This document shows positions 52,701 to 64,000 of a DNA stretch of 64,000 nt, piece by piece. Below the pieces are notes generated by a model. That model was not told the DNA's origin. It searched no databases and saw only the letters and a program-made list of their open reading frames with translations. Within the stretch, counting starts at the first letter, position 1; every line of letters starts with the position of its first letter. The stretch is from Rhododendron vialii (lineage: Eukaryota; Streptophyta; Magnoliopsida; Ericales; Ericaceae), in assembly GCF_030253575.1 (NCBI RefSeq), contig NC_080567.1, positions 36,857,501-36,921,500 of the forward strand. The letters run 5' to 3'. The translations under genes were made by a program, and so were the position numbers.

Positions 52701-53335
52701 TTGTCATTATTGCTATTGTTATTTTTAATCATATTTCTGCAACTAAATTAATTCTCACTGCATTTGGTCAGTTATCATGAAGGCCTAAAGAAATGGGTAG
52801 AAATTGGAAATTCTGGCATGTTTAGACCTGAAATGCTCCGTCCAATGGGACTTCCAGAAGATGTTAGGGTTATTGCGTGGGGTCTTTCCCTAGAAAGGTA
52901 TGGGAAATAAAGATTATTGTTATTGTTGAGGTTGTTTTGTTATTGTTCTTGTTAATGAATCTTTTAGAAATGATGAGCCGGAATGTCCTGAATCAAAGTG
53001 AGGAATAAAGTATGCTCAAGTAAATGCAATGGCAATATTGTGAAGTTCGTTCTGTTCTGTTGGAGTAAATTCTGTAACTGAAATGACAATTTCTTTTGTT
53101 CTGTGAATCAGGCCGACGATGATTCTGTATGGGGTTGATAACATCCGGGATCTCTTTGGTCACAAGGTACTTATAAATAAACTGAAACAGATAATATCAC
53201 TTGCTTACAACTGCTACAGAAGCAGCTCACTTCCGGCTAATTTTGGTATTGCAATTGTGATATTTTTGCTGGTCTTTGCAGGTGGATCTCAGTCTCATCA
53301 AGAAAAACCCTCTTTGTCGACTTGGAATGGAGTAG
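43782..53335 (+). CDS. Phenylalanine--tRNA ligase alpha subunit, cytosolic
   Basis: Eighteen exons, all phases closing, give 489 aa (Arabidopsis about 485): 43782-43928, 45052-45174, 45457-45549, 46164-46220, 46720-46775, 47916-48008, 48784-48874, 49529-49566, 50138-50176, 50672-50748, 50828-50912, 50984-51080, 51790-51889, 52210-52281, 52561-52627, 52772-52897, 53112-53166, 53282-53335. With the beta subunit it charges tRNA-Phe in the cytosol. The N-terminus ([16 protein letters not shown]...) is the winged-helix tRNA-binding part of eukaryotic alpha chains. The class II core has [40 protein letters not shown], motif 2 around FRNE (348-351) with [14 protein letters not shown], and motif 3 GLSLERPTMI (from 449). 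No organelle presequence. Intron 7 appears to use a GC donor (48875). Intron 5 carries a 383-bp hairpin element and intron 1 a MITE relic. Confidence 0.97.
44571..44645 (+). repeat. Relic of the 17979-18357 hairpin MITE family in PheRS intron 1
   Basis: TTTTGCGCCAAACTTTTGTG followed by a TTATTCGTCTAGATGAGAGG block matches one arm of the hairpin element at 17979-18357 (closest to its right arm in reverse complement). Only about 75 bp is recognisable. Confidence 0.55.
46888..47270. mobile_element. 383-bp snap-back MITE in PheRS intron 5
   Basis: Almost a complete palindrome. Left: CACAGATGAA, GCACTGATC, GGGCCCACTACGGGTCCTAC, ACAAACGATCC, TTCATTAAATTTAAAACATT, AAAAATCAGCTCAATCT, GATCCAATCATCT. 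Each recurs in reverse complement on the right arm, with the turn near 47075. The arms are about 185 bp with roughly one mismatch per 8-10 bp. Terminal target duplication is not clear. As part of the primary transcript it would fold into a long double-stranded RNA. Confidence 0.75.
47271..47915. other. Remainder of PheRS intron 5, possibly transposon-derived
   Basis: A segment with a minus-strand TATA-like GTCTATAAATAGG (about 47398-47411) and a repeat-like texture lies between the snap-back element and exon 6. I could not define its ends and do not classify it. Confidence 0.35.
51546..51681. mobile_element. Small hairpin element in PheRS intron 12
   Basis: Outer ends AATTATTCTATGCCCC and, in reverse complement, AATTATTTAAGCCCC; an inner pair GCCCCTTCTCCACCA(C/G)ACATT occurs once on each strand. 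The left end also contains a small perfect hairpin TGGGGCACC..GGTGCCCCA. No coding capacity. Confidence 0.55.
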
Positions 53336-54807
53336 AAACTGCGGCGTTTCTGTCATATTTATAGGAAAAGTTTTGCTGTACATCACCCCCGTTTTGGGAA
53401 TGACTTGCAGACACCAGACACCTCTCTTTTGGTCTTTTCATTTTTCTGTTTTAATTAGCTAGGCTTTTGCTTCCAGATTAGAGCGCTTTTGCCCGCTAAA
53501 TTTATCTTACATTTTCCTTCTTGGCAGTGGAATAGACCAAAAAGAATTACTGTAGTGGTCGTTGATAATTACTCCAGTTATTAACTTATTACCATGTGGT
53601 TTGAGCATTAACCTACTATTTAAATTGAAGTGATTAGAATTTTTTTGACATTATTTTGATAATTCGTGTTTTCTATCACAAATAAGCTATTATGAAGTAC
53701 CGAAACGCCGTCTAAATGGTTATTGTACTCGAGTTGAGTAGCCAAGAACACAAACACGTCAAGGACGTGCCAATATACGTTCCTGTAACTAGTTCTTCTA
53801 ATGGTTCATTTAGTAGGTTTGCTACGTCAAATGAAATGAATTTCACAATATAAGCATGGTGATTTGTGTGAACGGACCAGTAGAACAGGTGAATAATGTT
53901 TACTCACTTAAAATAATTGCACTCTAAAGACAAATTACATCCTTGAGACATTTTTGTCACGGGAGCCACGACTGGCTCAAATGAAATGAGCTGTTTGTAA
54001 ATTGTTTGAGGCTCGATTTGGTAAAGGTTCGTTTGAGTGCAATTCATCTATTAAACAAACCTAATATGAGCCTCTGCATTCAGCTCAATTAGACTTGCAA
54101 ACCTAGAATATATGTATGTATAAAAGAATTTTTTTATATATGTAACGTTGAATATGTATAAACTTGTACATGTACAAACTTGTAAAAAGTTCTAGTATAA
54201 ACTTTTATGTTTATATATGTTGAGATCAAATTATTTACATTGCGCTACGTCGCCATATTTTATTAATTGGAACAACTATTTTGACGACGTGACGCAATAT
54301 AATTAATTTGGAGGAAATAAATATTTATTATCTTATATGTTTCTTCAATCTTATATGCGTATGAACTTGTTAATATACAAAAAAAAAATTTATGTACATC
54401 TTTAGACCTGTATGAAAACATAAATAACTAAAATTTTGACTTATTAAGATTTGTGAACAAGCTCGAATTTGACTTAAATCTAGGCAAGCTCGGCTCGTCA
54501 AATTTTTATTGAACTCGAGCTTGAGTTCACTAAAAACTTGACAAACAAACCAGCCCTACGTTGGACATCTGGGACACAGCAGGGCCAAGAACTTCAATCT
54601 TAAAATTATCTTTTGGGGCAAAAATGTGATATTTAGAAGTTGTAGGGTAAATTTTGTGGAGCTAAGAATATAGAGTGACATATACATGTATCAGCCCTAA
54701 AATTTCAAGTACAATTCTGATGAGAATCAGTACCTCCCCAAATCTCAACGGTCAATCGAACGAAGCTCCGGCAGCGATAGGCGGCGCCGGCGACAATTAG
54801 CACAGGC

Positions 54808-54847
<40 letters not shown>

Positions 54848-55153
54848 TGTTTTTCATGGGTTTGATTTGGATCCTTAAACATGGTACTTTTGTACTCACC
54901 AGTCACCAGCAATGAAAGAGTTCGAAAACATGTATGGTATGCCGTTACCGGAAAAAAGAAAGATTTTTTTGGCTAGATAATGGTCAATAGCAAACTGAGG
55001 GGGTTGCCCAAAATTATTTATTATTAGTTTTGGTCGTTGAGAAATTACACAAATGCAAGTCCATGAAATCATTTCACGGTAAAATATGCTGCATCAAGCA
55101 ATGTTCTTATCTGAGTTCTCTTCATGTGGGTGATGAGATTGTAATTTTTCGTG
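53336..55153. other. Spacer downstream of PheRS alpha
   Basis: PheRS alpha 3' UTR, then AT-rich DNA without a recognised gene. 54735-54860 is locally GC-rich (GGCGGCGCCGGCG) followed by (CT)17 at 54810-54843, an arrangement that resembles a plant promoter/leader; it could be the displaced 5' end of the L27 gene (see findings). Confidence 0.45.
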
Positions 55154-55158
55154 AATAC

Positions 55159-57128
55159 TGTGGGCACGCGCCCCGAAAATCGCTCGATCTTTGGGTTCCC
55201 TTTTTAAAGACTGGGCGCGGCCCTCTTTTGAAAATGCGCGGCGAAAAGCCTCGATTCAGAGTCGCCACTCGGGTTTTAGCGGTAGGAACACCCAAGGAAC
55301 CGAACTCGAAAACGTTTTTGCCACGTTTGTTTGATTTTGAAAAGGCGTAGACCGGTCCGTCGTCACCTTCGATATCTGAGGTTCGGGAGCCAGGTTACGA
55401 GAGGGGAAGGGTTTTATGGCACCCCCTCTCGCCCAATCCGGAGATCGGTCTCTACTCGGGCATTTCATGAAAACCTTTGCATTTTTCTCTCATTTTATCA
55501 TTTCTTTTAGCCAGTTAGGGCGGGGGAACAGTTAATGGGGACGAAAGCGGTAACAAATTGCAGTTTATGTGACAAAATGCTTATGAATGATTTGATTGCG
55601 ATGCTAAGTATAGATTGAGAACAAGCACTGAGCATCCCGAGCAAACTGCAGTACGCCGTCACAAGGTGACGTGAGCAGATTCTGCCAGCATGCACTGGTC
55701 GAGCCACTGCATGGTGATACAACCTGCGCACGCCACATATAAACTGGCGTACTCCACTTGTTGGATCTCTCAGTCTTTGTTTGCAACCCTCTGGGCTCTG
55801 GAAGAGGACCAGCGCACACCCAGGGCAAACCACGCAGTTTAATATAGCAGAATATACACAATCACAGGCAAAATGAATGGCTTTAGGCCATGAAAGAAAG
55901 CAGAACACCCCAAAACAGTGTGGGACAGAAGATAGACCTAGCTAACGCTTCAGATACAAGGGCCAGTCACTGGACCCAGAAGCCTACTGCTGTACGCCAG
56001 TATATTACTGCCGTACGCCACTTTGCCTTTGATTCCAGTGTTTGGCTTTGCATCATCTGGGTTCTGGAACATGACCAGAAAGATCCCAGAGGCCTTTACA
56101 TGACAGAGATGAAAAAGATAGGATATTACCACTAAACAGTTCTAAATATGGAAAGCAGTAAACCGGTTATTAGCATGCTAAGGTGATCGACAGAAAGATA
56201 AAACAAAAGGAATGACGATCCATGATCCCCACGCCAGTTGTGCTCATACTGCCATGACTGGCGTACGGCATGTAGGAACTGGCGTGCGCCAAGTATCGTC
56301 GCATACGATTGTTGTATTTTTACCAGTTCAAGGCCAGGACTAATATTGTTTACCAGCCTGGGCCTTGCTGGTTCCCCTCAGGGGCCGAAAACAGAAAGGA
56401 ATGCAAAGGTGGTATACCTTTTGGGTGTTGAAGTTTGAAGGTGGTTTAGAGCCTAGAGGTTGAAGATGGATGTTGTATGGTGACTGGATGTCAGTGGAGG
56501 TATGTGGAAGTGGGCTTCTTTCCTTTCTCTTTCAATGGAAGAAGAAGAGAGAAAGCAAGAAAGGAGGAAGAAGAGAGAACTTTTCTTTCTTAATGAGGCC
56601 AACCCCTTGCAAATGAATGCAAGGGGGGTATTTATAGAGGGGGAGTGGCTGAGATCAGTCTGGTCTAAGGCCTTGTTTGGCTGTTTAAGGTAAGGTTGGA
56701 GCCTCCCATGCATTAAATGCATGGGACTTGCCTTGATGGGGGGTGTAGGAGAGAGAGGGGACGCCCCTGCCGAAAGCAATCATCAGGGACACTGTGGCCG
56801 ACGTCAGGGTGGCACAAAAGTCCCGCCCAAGTGGCTGAATAAAGTTGATTTGACTGGGTTTGACTGGCGTGCGCCAGTATAAGCTGGACCACTGGTCGAT
56901 GACTGACACGTGGCAGCTTACTGGCGTACGTCACCAAGACACTGGCGTATGCCAGTTGGGTTTTGCTGGGGCCGTTTGGCTCTGGTTTGAAGGGTTTGAA
57001 ATGGGTTTTGGACGCTCAAGGCTTAAGTACACCCTTGTCCTTGATCTGTTTTCGACTATAATCATCATTGGGGAAATAAAAGATCGACAAATAACGTTAT
57101 CTGGACAGTCCAGAATGGGGTGTCTACA
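55159..57128. mobile_element. Solo LTR of an LTR retrotransposon (fossil)
   Basis: A 1970-bp element with TG (55159) and CA (57127-57128) ends, flanked by a 5-bp target duplication AATAC (55154-55158 and 57129-57133). No internal coding region or second LTR is present, so it is a solo LTR left by LTR-LTR recombination. The identical target duplication suggests it is not very old. Its left part matches, from memory, large dicot LTRs with GAGTCGCCACTCGGGTTTT. It contains many copies of a palindromic motif close to ACTGGCGTACGCCAGT. Superfamily (probably Gypsy-type) is inference. Confidence 0.7.
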
Positions 57129-57133
57129 AATAC

Positions 57134-57797
57134 TAATCAGGATTTATTATTTACGTGATGCATTGGTTCTTTATAATCGCACCAAATGAGTGAATATTCG
57201 AATTCCGAAGGAAGACACATTTGTTGTGCAAGGAACTTTTGAGTGCACTCGAAGTTTACTATCGTTGTTTGTTTTTAAGGGGTTCCTGGTTCTTAAATTT
57301 TAGGTTTACCAATTTGACAGTTTAAATGTCAGGATATATGTTTGATTCCTGGGACTTTCAGCTTCACTTGCTAGTTATCTTACTTTCATCAGCCTTATAA
57401 GACTGCTCGTTACCTTCGAGCATTTCTTGGTCTTATTTGCTAATTGACAATGCAAGAGTGTGGTTTCACGGACTGCCGTGTAAAAAGACAGTCGGATCAT
57501 TTGGCTGAAAAAGACAGCCCATTTCTAATTCACGACTTGACTCATTGTTATAGTAGCTCAGTACATGCTGTTAAAATTGAAAAGGTGCCAAAGTCCGAGA
57601 ACTTCAAGGAAAAGTTTCATCACTGAATAATACTGGTTAGACAAGCCAAGCTTCAGTTCCAATGCCATGGTTCAAAAATATGAACATGGGCCCATCAAGC
57701 TGGATTTTGTCGATATATTGTCATAAAAAACTTAGCCGTTCTCTGTTGCTTTGGTGTTTCTTTCAGTTTCAATCTCCTTGTACCAGAAAACAGAAAG
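57134..57797. other. Region upstream of L27, likely 5' UTR intron end
   Basis: No gene seen. Just before the L27 ATG there is a strong acceptor-like stretch (TTGGTGTTTCTTTCAG, ending at about 57765), suggesting that the L27 leader is spliced and that its first exon lies further upstream. Confidence 0.5.
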
Positions 57798-58421
57798 ATG
57801 AATTTTGTGACGTCACTCTGTAGAAGATTGAACCTCAATGAGCTGGTTAGAAACGCTCCTGTCTACTGTTCTGCCAGTGGTGAGTTTTCATTTCGTTGGT
57901 AGAAGTTTGAGCTTTTATTATTTCGATAAAGGATTTCTTTTTATTTCTGTATCTATTGCCCTTTTATTTAGATATCTCTGGAGGAGGATTAAGCTTGACA
58001 TTCAGACGATGGGCTACAAAAAAGACGGCAGGATCCACAAAGAACGGTCGTGACTCCAATCCAAAGTTTCTTGGAGTGAAGAAGTTTGGTGGAGAGGTTA
58101 GTGCAGAGCGGAAAAAGTTTTGAAATCATGTTTTGCCAATGAAAATTAAGATTATATCGTAAGCATGTACTCATTTTTTTGTAGAGAGTGACTCCTGGGA
58201 ATATCATTGTTCGTCAAAGAGGAACCCGATTCCATCCGGGAGACTATGTTGGAATTGGAAGGGATCACACCTTTTTTGCTTTGAAAGCAGGTTGTGTCAA
58301 ATTTGAACGCCATAAGCTGAGCGGAAGGAAGTGGGTGCATGTTGAGCCTAAGGAAGGCCATGTCCTCCACCCTGTCTATTCAAGTGCTTCATCAGCTCCT
58401 AAGATGGAGAGCGCCTCCTAG
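57798..58421 (+). CDS. RPL27: Large ribosomal subunit protein bL27, mitochondrial
   Basis: Three exons 57798-57879, 57972-58096 and 58185-58421 give 147 aa. The first 45 or so residues ([20 protein letters not shown]...) form a mitochondrial presequence. [20 protein letters not shown] then [11 protein letters not shown] is the conserved bL27 N-terminal region, which in bacteria reaches toward the peptidyl-transferase centre; [20 protein letters not shown] and [20 protein letters not shown] complete the fold. The C-terminal extension ([10 protein letters not shown]..) is typical of plant mitochondrial L27, which tells it from the plastid form. A solo LTR lies about 0.7 kb upstream. It faces the mTERF2-like gene tail to tail. 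Confidence 0.93.
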
Positions 58422-59013
58422 ATTTCATCCTTTAGTTTTCATCTAGTGTTCAATAGCTGATGCAACTATAAGGAGACTGCTCAGAAACATTTTTGTTTTC
58501 AGTTATTTTGCTCTTGTTTCTTAAGTTTTTAGAAACAGGCAGCTTTATTACTTGATTGGAAATACTGCCTTTGGTTGATGAATGGGACTCAAGATGCTAT
58601 CTTGTGCTGTTATCGTGCCAAGATTCAGAGCTAAATAAATTGTACTCTGTAATATACTTCTTTATTTGTTTTTGGCTTCAATGTATGGAGATGAGTATAT
58701 TGCTTGGGTTTGTCTGTTGTTTTCGTTCTCCCCCAGTTTACTAGGACACGAAGCTTGGTTTGATTTTGTTGTTTGTTTTCAACTGTGGTGGTCTCCCCCA
58801 GTTTACTAGGACACGAAGCTTGGTTTGGTTTTGTTGTTTGTTTTCAACTGTGGTGTATGATGAGGCCACATGGTCCACACCCACTGCAATTGCAGTTAAT
58901 TTTTGAATTTCTTCTGTATCAGCTACATATGTTTCCAAAAAAAAACCCTGAAGCTGTAACTGAGAATTTTTTTTTTCGACGAACGCTGTAACTGAGAATT
59001 GTACATATGAATC
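58422..59013. other. Spacer between convergent L27 and mTERF2-like genes
   Basis: Holds both 3' UTRs and the 65-bp tandem duplication at 58727-58856. No gene seen. Confidence 0.5.
58727..58856. repeat. 65-bp tandem duplication downstream of L27
   Basis: Two adjacent copies (58727-58791 and 58792-58856) share TCTCCCCCAGTTTACTAGGA and ACACGAAGCTTGGTTTG with only about two differences: a recent tandem duplication. Confidence 0.85.
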
Positions 59014-62000
59014 CTATTGTGTATTCAACAGTCTTTGATGATTCTCGTTTTCTGTATGAGTATCAGAGGAAGTATAGTCATTTACACGTAAATCAACCGA
59101 CGTCCTCTCTATGGGATCATTACATTGAGAATCAGATGAGTAGTTATAGCTTTCTATGGAACCACCAGTTTGAGAATCAGATGAGTTGTCTATGACACCA
59201 GATTCAAATCTTCGGCGCCTTTCTACTGCAGCCTGAACTCTCTGGTCAAATTCTTCGTCTGTGCCTGGCAACATGTACCGCAGTTTAAAATTTACCCTAT
59301 TCTCGACCAGAATCTTGTGCCTTGGAATTATTCGTCCGTCAAGGGAGTAACTGAAGAACCTGTAAATAAGAAACAGTAGTATAGCAATTTGGTGAAATTC
59401 CCAAACTGAAAATGTTATTCAAACGTTACCTTAGATTGATCACTGAACTAGTTTTAAATAAGATGAAAATTCAGGAATAACTGTAGGAAAACAATGAAAA
59501 TCAGAGAGACTCACCTTGGAAACTCGATGAGATCCTTCAAAGGCCGAACCATAGTCCTCCGCAAATAGCGGTACTTCGGACGGAGGATGTCTATGTTGTA
59601 CCGGAGTAGCATGGGAAAATCAGCGACCATTTCACCCAATAATCGAAGAGAAATACCGAGCGATAGAAAATACTTCACATTAACTTCCAGCTTATGATGT
59701 ATGCTGCACCCCAAGAGCTCTGGCCCCAAAGCTATTGCCTTTCCAATATCCCTCTTTGCAACCCCAGCTTTCGTCAACAAGAATATGACCTGTACGAAAA
59801 TATAGTGAAAACTAAGTTGATTTTCTTTGGATATATGAAAGCAAGTTCCATAAAAGAAAAATACAAAAAAAAAAATGTCGATAGACCACCAGACTGGGCA
59901 GCATGTTGGTCAATCGATATGCCGAAAGATAAGTTTAACACAATGAAAGTAACTCACAGTTTGGAGCTAAACACCTTAATGCTTGAAAAGCAGAAACTAA
60001 GGAACATGAAAAAATTAACAAAGTTGGTGAAGCGCTATAAGTAGAAATGAAAAGGAAGGAAATTGACGTACCACTGGCCGGATTTTCTTGTAGAGGCTGT
60101 AAGTCAGTAATGGAGGAAACTTGACAAGCATGTTGCCTATGGCAGTTTCTCGAACACCAATGTCGCGCAAAAATTGTACCTTCACTACGCGAAACAGATA
60201 TTTGTAAAGAAAGCTTGCGAGTAAAGCTGCATTGTTTCAGCATAGAGAATTTTCCAGTTCTAGACTTTGCAAGCAAACAAGTTAAACTTGAGAGAAATTT
60301 TTTTGGTCAGGTGGACCAAGTCTAACTCCAAACTGACAGCAAAAAAATCTACCAAATAATAGAAATAGACTCTTCAGATATTTTGCCATTTAGAATATAA
60401 TTCAACACGACGATGTTTACAACAGGTGAAAGCATACCTTTGGCACAATGTTGCTCTCCAAATCAACACAGAAAACCATTGGTTTGATCGTAAGTATTCT
60501 CCTCATACCATCTTTCGAAACCCCTAGGTAATATAGATACTTGACAAGGGGCTTCCATCTTTCCTCAATGCTGCAACGCATCAACTCAGGCCTGAATGCT
60601 AATAGTCGCCCAACATCTTCATAGCTGAGGCCAAATTCCATGAGATAACGTACCTGAATGAATGAAAGTGTAAAAAGGGCATTCCCCAATCTTAGCAGTT
60701 ACAGAGTCATGTTTGGTGATTGGACTTAGCACAATGAGAGAATACGGGAATTGCTGCATTAAATATCCTTCCTATAACTATGGAAACAATGCCACTAAGG
60801 AATTTCTTTTGGCAATATATGTCAAGAGTAATCACGTTACCAATTCTCTAATACTCCAAACATGGGAATTCACTTCATCAAATTTTGAAATTTTCAAATG
60901 TACAGACTACAGATCACTTTCTAACCTAATATATGAACCAGAGATTTTTACCTTTTGCTTCATCTCTTCCATTGAGAAGTAGCCTAACACCTGGGGATAA
61001 TCAAAAACCATTGTTCCAAAATCTTTATCATTCATGCCCATATCCAAGAAAAATAGCACCCGAGATTTCAGTTCTTCCATACTGTAAGACAACAATTGAG
61101 GACATTGGCTCATGACATAACCCATCCAAACCCTCCTCACTCCTTGGCTTTCTAGATAACCAACAATCTCATCCAATTCTTCTGGACTGCGTCCCAACAT
61201 ATTCTCTCCTGATTTCGTCAATGCCACCCCGATAAATCTCCCCTTCACATTAATTGATTTCACCCATTCAGCAACATGCCTTATGGCATAAAGATTCCCT
61301 CTTGACATGCATATGAGCTTCGCAATTTGAGGATATGACAGCGAATTGTGTTTCAGCCACCTATACATTTCAGTAACCAAACCAACAAAGAAAAGTTTTA
61401 GCATTGAGTCCCTTCCTTCTCATTTCTATCCAATATTGAGCAAATCCAATAGTTGGAATTTGGCCACAAACCAACAATGCTGACAAATTTTGTTGGGTTA
61501 CGTTCTTGTTAAAAAGATATTCATGATAAGCCAAGACTAACTAAGAAACTACTTCCGGTGTTACATGGACTCTTCTAATTTCCCAACATCACCCATTGTC
61601 CAATGACTATGACATGGAATGGTGAGGGATTTGGGTGTACGGATACGAGATTTGTGCCTTCACCCATACAAATTAGATACTTGGATCCTCTACTTTTCTA
61701 CGCTGTTTGAGGAAAATGAAGCTCAAATCAGCTGAAAAGAAACATTTCTCGCCTTTGACATAAATATGCAAGAGAATTTCCATTCTTCATAAGCACCCAA
61801 TTATACCCAAGTCTATCATCATTGTTATGAAGTTTTCCTCCATACTCAGGATGCCACAGTGAATATGGACACATACATATGCACACACGAATTCTATGAC
61901 ATGAACTGAAAACCTCTATGATAAAAACTGAAAAAACAATCCGAATTTTCTTAGGTGGTTTTGTTATTGTACCTGATAAGTGGGACAACATTAGAATCAT

Positions 62001-63282
62001 CAATGAAGGTCTTCGCACGAACGTTATACGTCGAATCCGAAAACTCAGGCAATTGCTTCATCTCCGCAGCTCTAATAATCACATAATCAATAAACTCACC
62101 TAACCTAGAAACCAAATTAGTATAATAAGTGATCCCAAACTTGCCCTTTCTCATCGCTTCCTTAAAAATCTCCACCGTCACGCCCCGCCGAATCTCAACC
62201 GCCCTCACCAGCATCTCCTGCTCCTCCTCGTCGCCACCACCATCGAATATCTTGTGAAGAGGCGGCAGAGAGGAGTTCACGTCAACGTCGCTAGGGGACT
62301 GTACGTAGATAGAGCCTGGGAATTGAGGGGTTCTCTTCCGTATTAAAGACATTTCTAGAAGCTTGATTTTGTCCGATGAGGATATGGAGTTGTCTTGTTG
62401 AGTTTGGGGGTTGGGTTCCTGTTGTTTTTTCCATGGGCAAAAAAGAAAATTTCATTAACACAGATAAAAAAATGAAATCCATACGATAGGAAATAGGAAA
62501 AGAAAAGCACAAAGTGAGCTTGGAAGAGTACAGATACTATCCTAATGCTGCTGGTGGCAAAATCTCAACCTGCTCTCAGCCTCTCTATTCTAGTAAGATT
62601 GATTTTCAGTGAAGCAGAAAGTCACAATCATAAACCAAGTTCACAAGCAGTTGATAAGCATCACAACCTCCAAGACCATTTTCACAAGAAAAAATCGAAA
62701 ACCAAATAGCCAACAAAGAAACCCAGTAAAAAATTAACCAAAAACCCAAATGGAAGAGCTCAAATTGGCACCATTTTCTAACAAGATTAGGTCATAAATC
62801 AAAAAATGTACATAGCCTATCAACATTTTCTCAGAAACCAAACAAAATCAAAGAGTACGGGTTTGTACTGGTTTAGCAAGAAAAGCATAGAGAGAGAGAG
62901 CTTCGAAGAGTACAAAGACTATTCTAATGCTGCTACTCGCAGAATTTCAACTCACCTCTGTGCCTCTCGATGTCAATAAGAGTTCCTCTTGTTGTTGGCG
63001 GTTTGGGAGGCGGTGGAGGAGGAGGTTTGTGGATTTGGCGTTGTGTTTACGGAAGATTTTGTTAGGGGTGGTTGTAGTGGTGGTGGGTTGTGGGGTTTCT
63101 TGGTGGCGGTGGTGGTTGGGTTGAGTGTGAGAAGATGAAGAAGAGATAACGAAGAGGCGGGGGTTGGAATTGGGGTTCGAGCGGAAATGGATGTGGGGGA
63201 AAGGGTGGATGGAGAGGTGGTGGCGGTGGCGGAGGTTGTGGTGGCGCTGGGGGTGAGGAGGACGAGGAGGAGACGATAGCAT
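59014..63282 (-). CDS. mTERF domain protein, organellar (MTERF2 / EMB2219-like)
   Basis: Seven exons: 63282-62956, 62418-61973, 61360-60952, 60653-60438, 60179-60072, 59789-59515 and 59359-59014; phases close for 708 aa. The N-terminus is rich in Pro, His, Ser and Thr with few acids, in keeping with an organelle transit peptide. A conserved block follows (KRTPQFPGSIYVQSPSD), then KFGITYYTNLVSRLGEFIDY, and a series of mTERF repeats with the P-x-(L/I/V)-(L/M) signature: YPQIAKLICMS, CPQLLSYSMEEL, YPQVLGYFSMEE, RPELMRCSIEE, PPLLTYSLYKK, GPELLGCSI, FPMLLRYNID. It ends FFSYSLDGRIIPRHKILVEN and an acidic Ser/Asn-rich tail. In Arabidopsis the At2g21710 homologue is essential for embryos; mTERFs bind nucleic acid and act in organelle gene expression. 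Exon 5 has a nearby alternative TAG acceptor, but only the AAG one keeps frame. Confidence 0.92.
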
Positions 63283-64000
63283 TTTGGAAGTGGAGGGATA
63301 AAGAATGGCGCGACCTGGAAGGAGCAAATTCCGGTGAGGAAATAAAGAAAGAGAAAATTACAGGAAACCCCCTTGATGTGTTGTTGGTTTTTAACTTTAG
63401 TACCTTTGTCTTTGAATTGGTACATTGTCTACCCTGATTCACTAATTTTGTATCAGTGTGGGCCTTCAGGTTTCTAGACAGCAATGGGCCGACATGTATA
63501 TGAGATGCACATGAGTTTAATATCAACCTCCGAGAATACAATATTTGCGGAGTAATAGGACGGTTTATGCTGTTAGAACAAGATTTTTGACATGTTTCTG
63601 AAGAAATAAAACAGTTTTGATTTACTAGAAAATTTTTGGAGTTAAAATTTCCATTGTATGGTTCTTGTTCTAAGAGAACCAACATAAGAACAAGAACCAG
63701 CATGGGAAGAGAGTATTAGAAGGAAGTTGAAGTGATCAGAGAGTGGAAGTTATGAACAAAAGATACAAGCGGTTGGGATCACGCTTATTTTTTTAGTTGT
63801 GTTTACTTGTCAGTCAAAGTGAAAAATAGAGGGACACGTGTATAAAAGTTGGTTAGGTTGTTCGTACATTTTCGTAGGTTGGACCACAAGAAGACATAGT
63901 TGGTTATCACAACTTTATTTTTGTTTTAATTTTACTTTTTTTTTTGTTTCATGTACATAGAAACACTAATAAAATACCCCTTTATACATGCAAAATTATT
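63283..64000. other. Promoter side of the mTERF2-like gene
   Basis: No gene recognised. The 213-codon frame at 63062-63703 (minus) is a shadow that overlaps exon 1 of the mTERF2-like gene in another frame. Confidence 0.5.

Noticed and set aside
62973-63703. Long proline/serine-rich minus-strand frames
   Set aside because: They are shifted frames over exon 1 of the mTERF2-like gene and its upstream region.

Overview
This is nuclear DNA from a flowering plant, most likely a eudicot. Genes are split by many short AT-rich GT-AG introns, the proteins are plant versions, and the AT-rich spacers are full of plant-type mobile elements (Tourist/PIF-Harbinger MITEs, Helitron-like ends, tRNA-derived SINE-like copies, a LINE-like insertion, a solo LTR) and GA/CT microsatellites. 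I cannot name the species; a woody dicot is only a guess. No RNA genes or CRISPR arrays were found.

Layout. 1-7.2 kb: spacer with repeats, a 0.8-kb Tourist-like element, a LINE-like insertion and a decayed 3' end of a FAR1-RELATED SEQUENCE gene. 7.6-11.6 kb (minus): a membrane-anchored receptor-like kinase with seven coding exons. 11.6-23.0 kb: about 11 kb without a real gene, dense in MITEs, hairpins, tandem Helitron-like ends and a Harbinger-type element that seems to carry a piece of a host gene. 23.0-27.4 kb (plus): a BTB/POZ protein. 28.6-31.9 kb (minus): an At1g01500-like protein. 35.1-38.5 kb (minus): a small NFD6/NOXY2-like mitochondrial protein with two candidate last exons. 39.0-42.9 kb (plus): the complex I TYKY subunit. 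43.8-53.3 kb (plus): the cytosolic phenylalanyl-tRNA synthetase alpha subunit, 18 exons. 55.2-57.1 kb: a solo LTR. 57.8-58.4 kb (plus): mitochondrial ribosomal protein L27. 59.0-63.3 kb (minus): an mTERF2-like organelle factor.

Each coding model was built by joining exons at splice sites so that every phase closes. The totals are: kinase 456 aa, BTB 520 aa, At1g01500-like 293 aa, NFD6-like 95 aa, TYKY 218 aa, PheRS alpha 489 aa, L27 147 aa, mTERF2-like 708 aa.

From 36.9 to 63.3 kb, four of five genes encode organelle proteins and the fifth is a translation enzyme. The NFD6-like and TYKY genes are divergent, with start codons about 460 bp apart and a telo-box between them; another telo-box lies just upstream of the PheRS alpha start. 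The most unusual points are the paired short terminal exons of the NFD6-like gene, the host-gene fragment inside a Harbinger-type element, head-to-tail Helitron-like ends, a 383-bp near-perfect hairpin in a tRNA-synthetase intron, and a very strong G-quadruplex tract.
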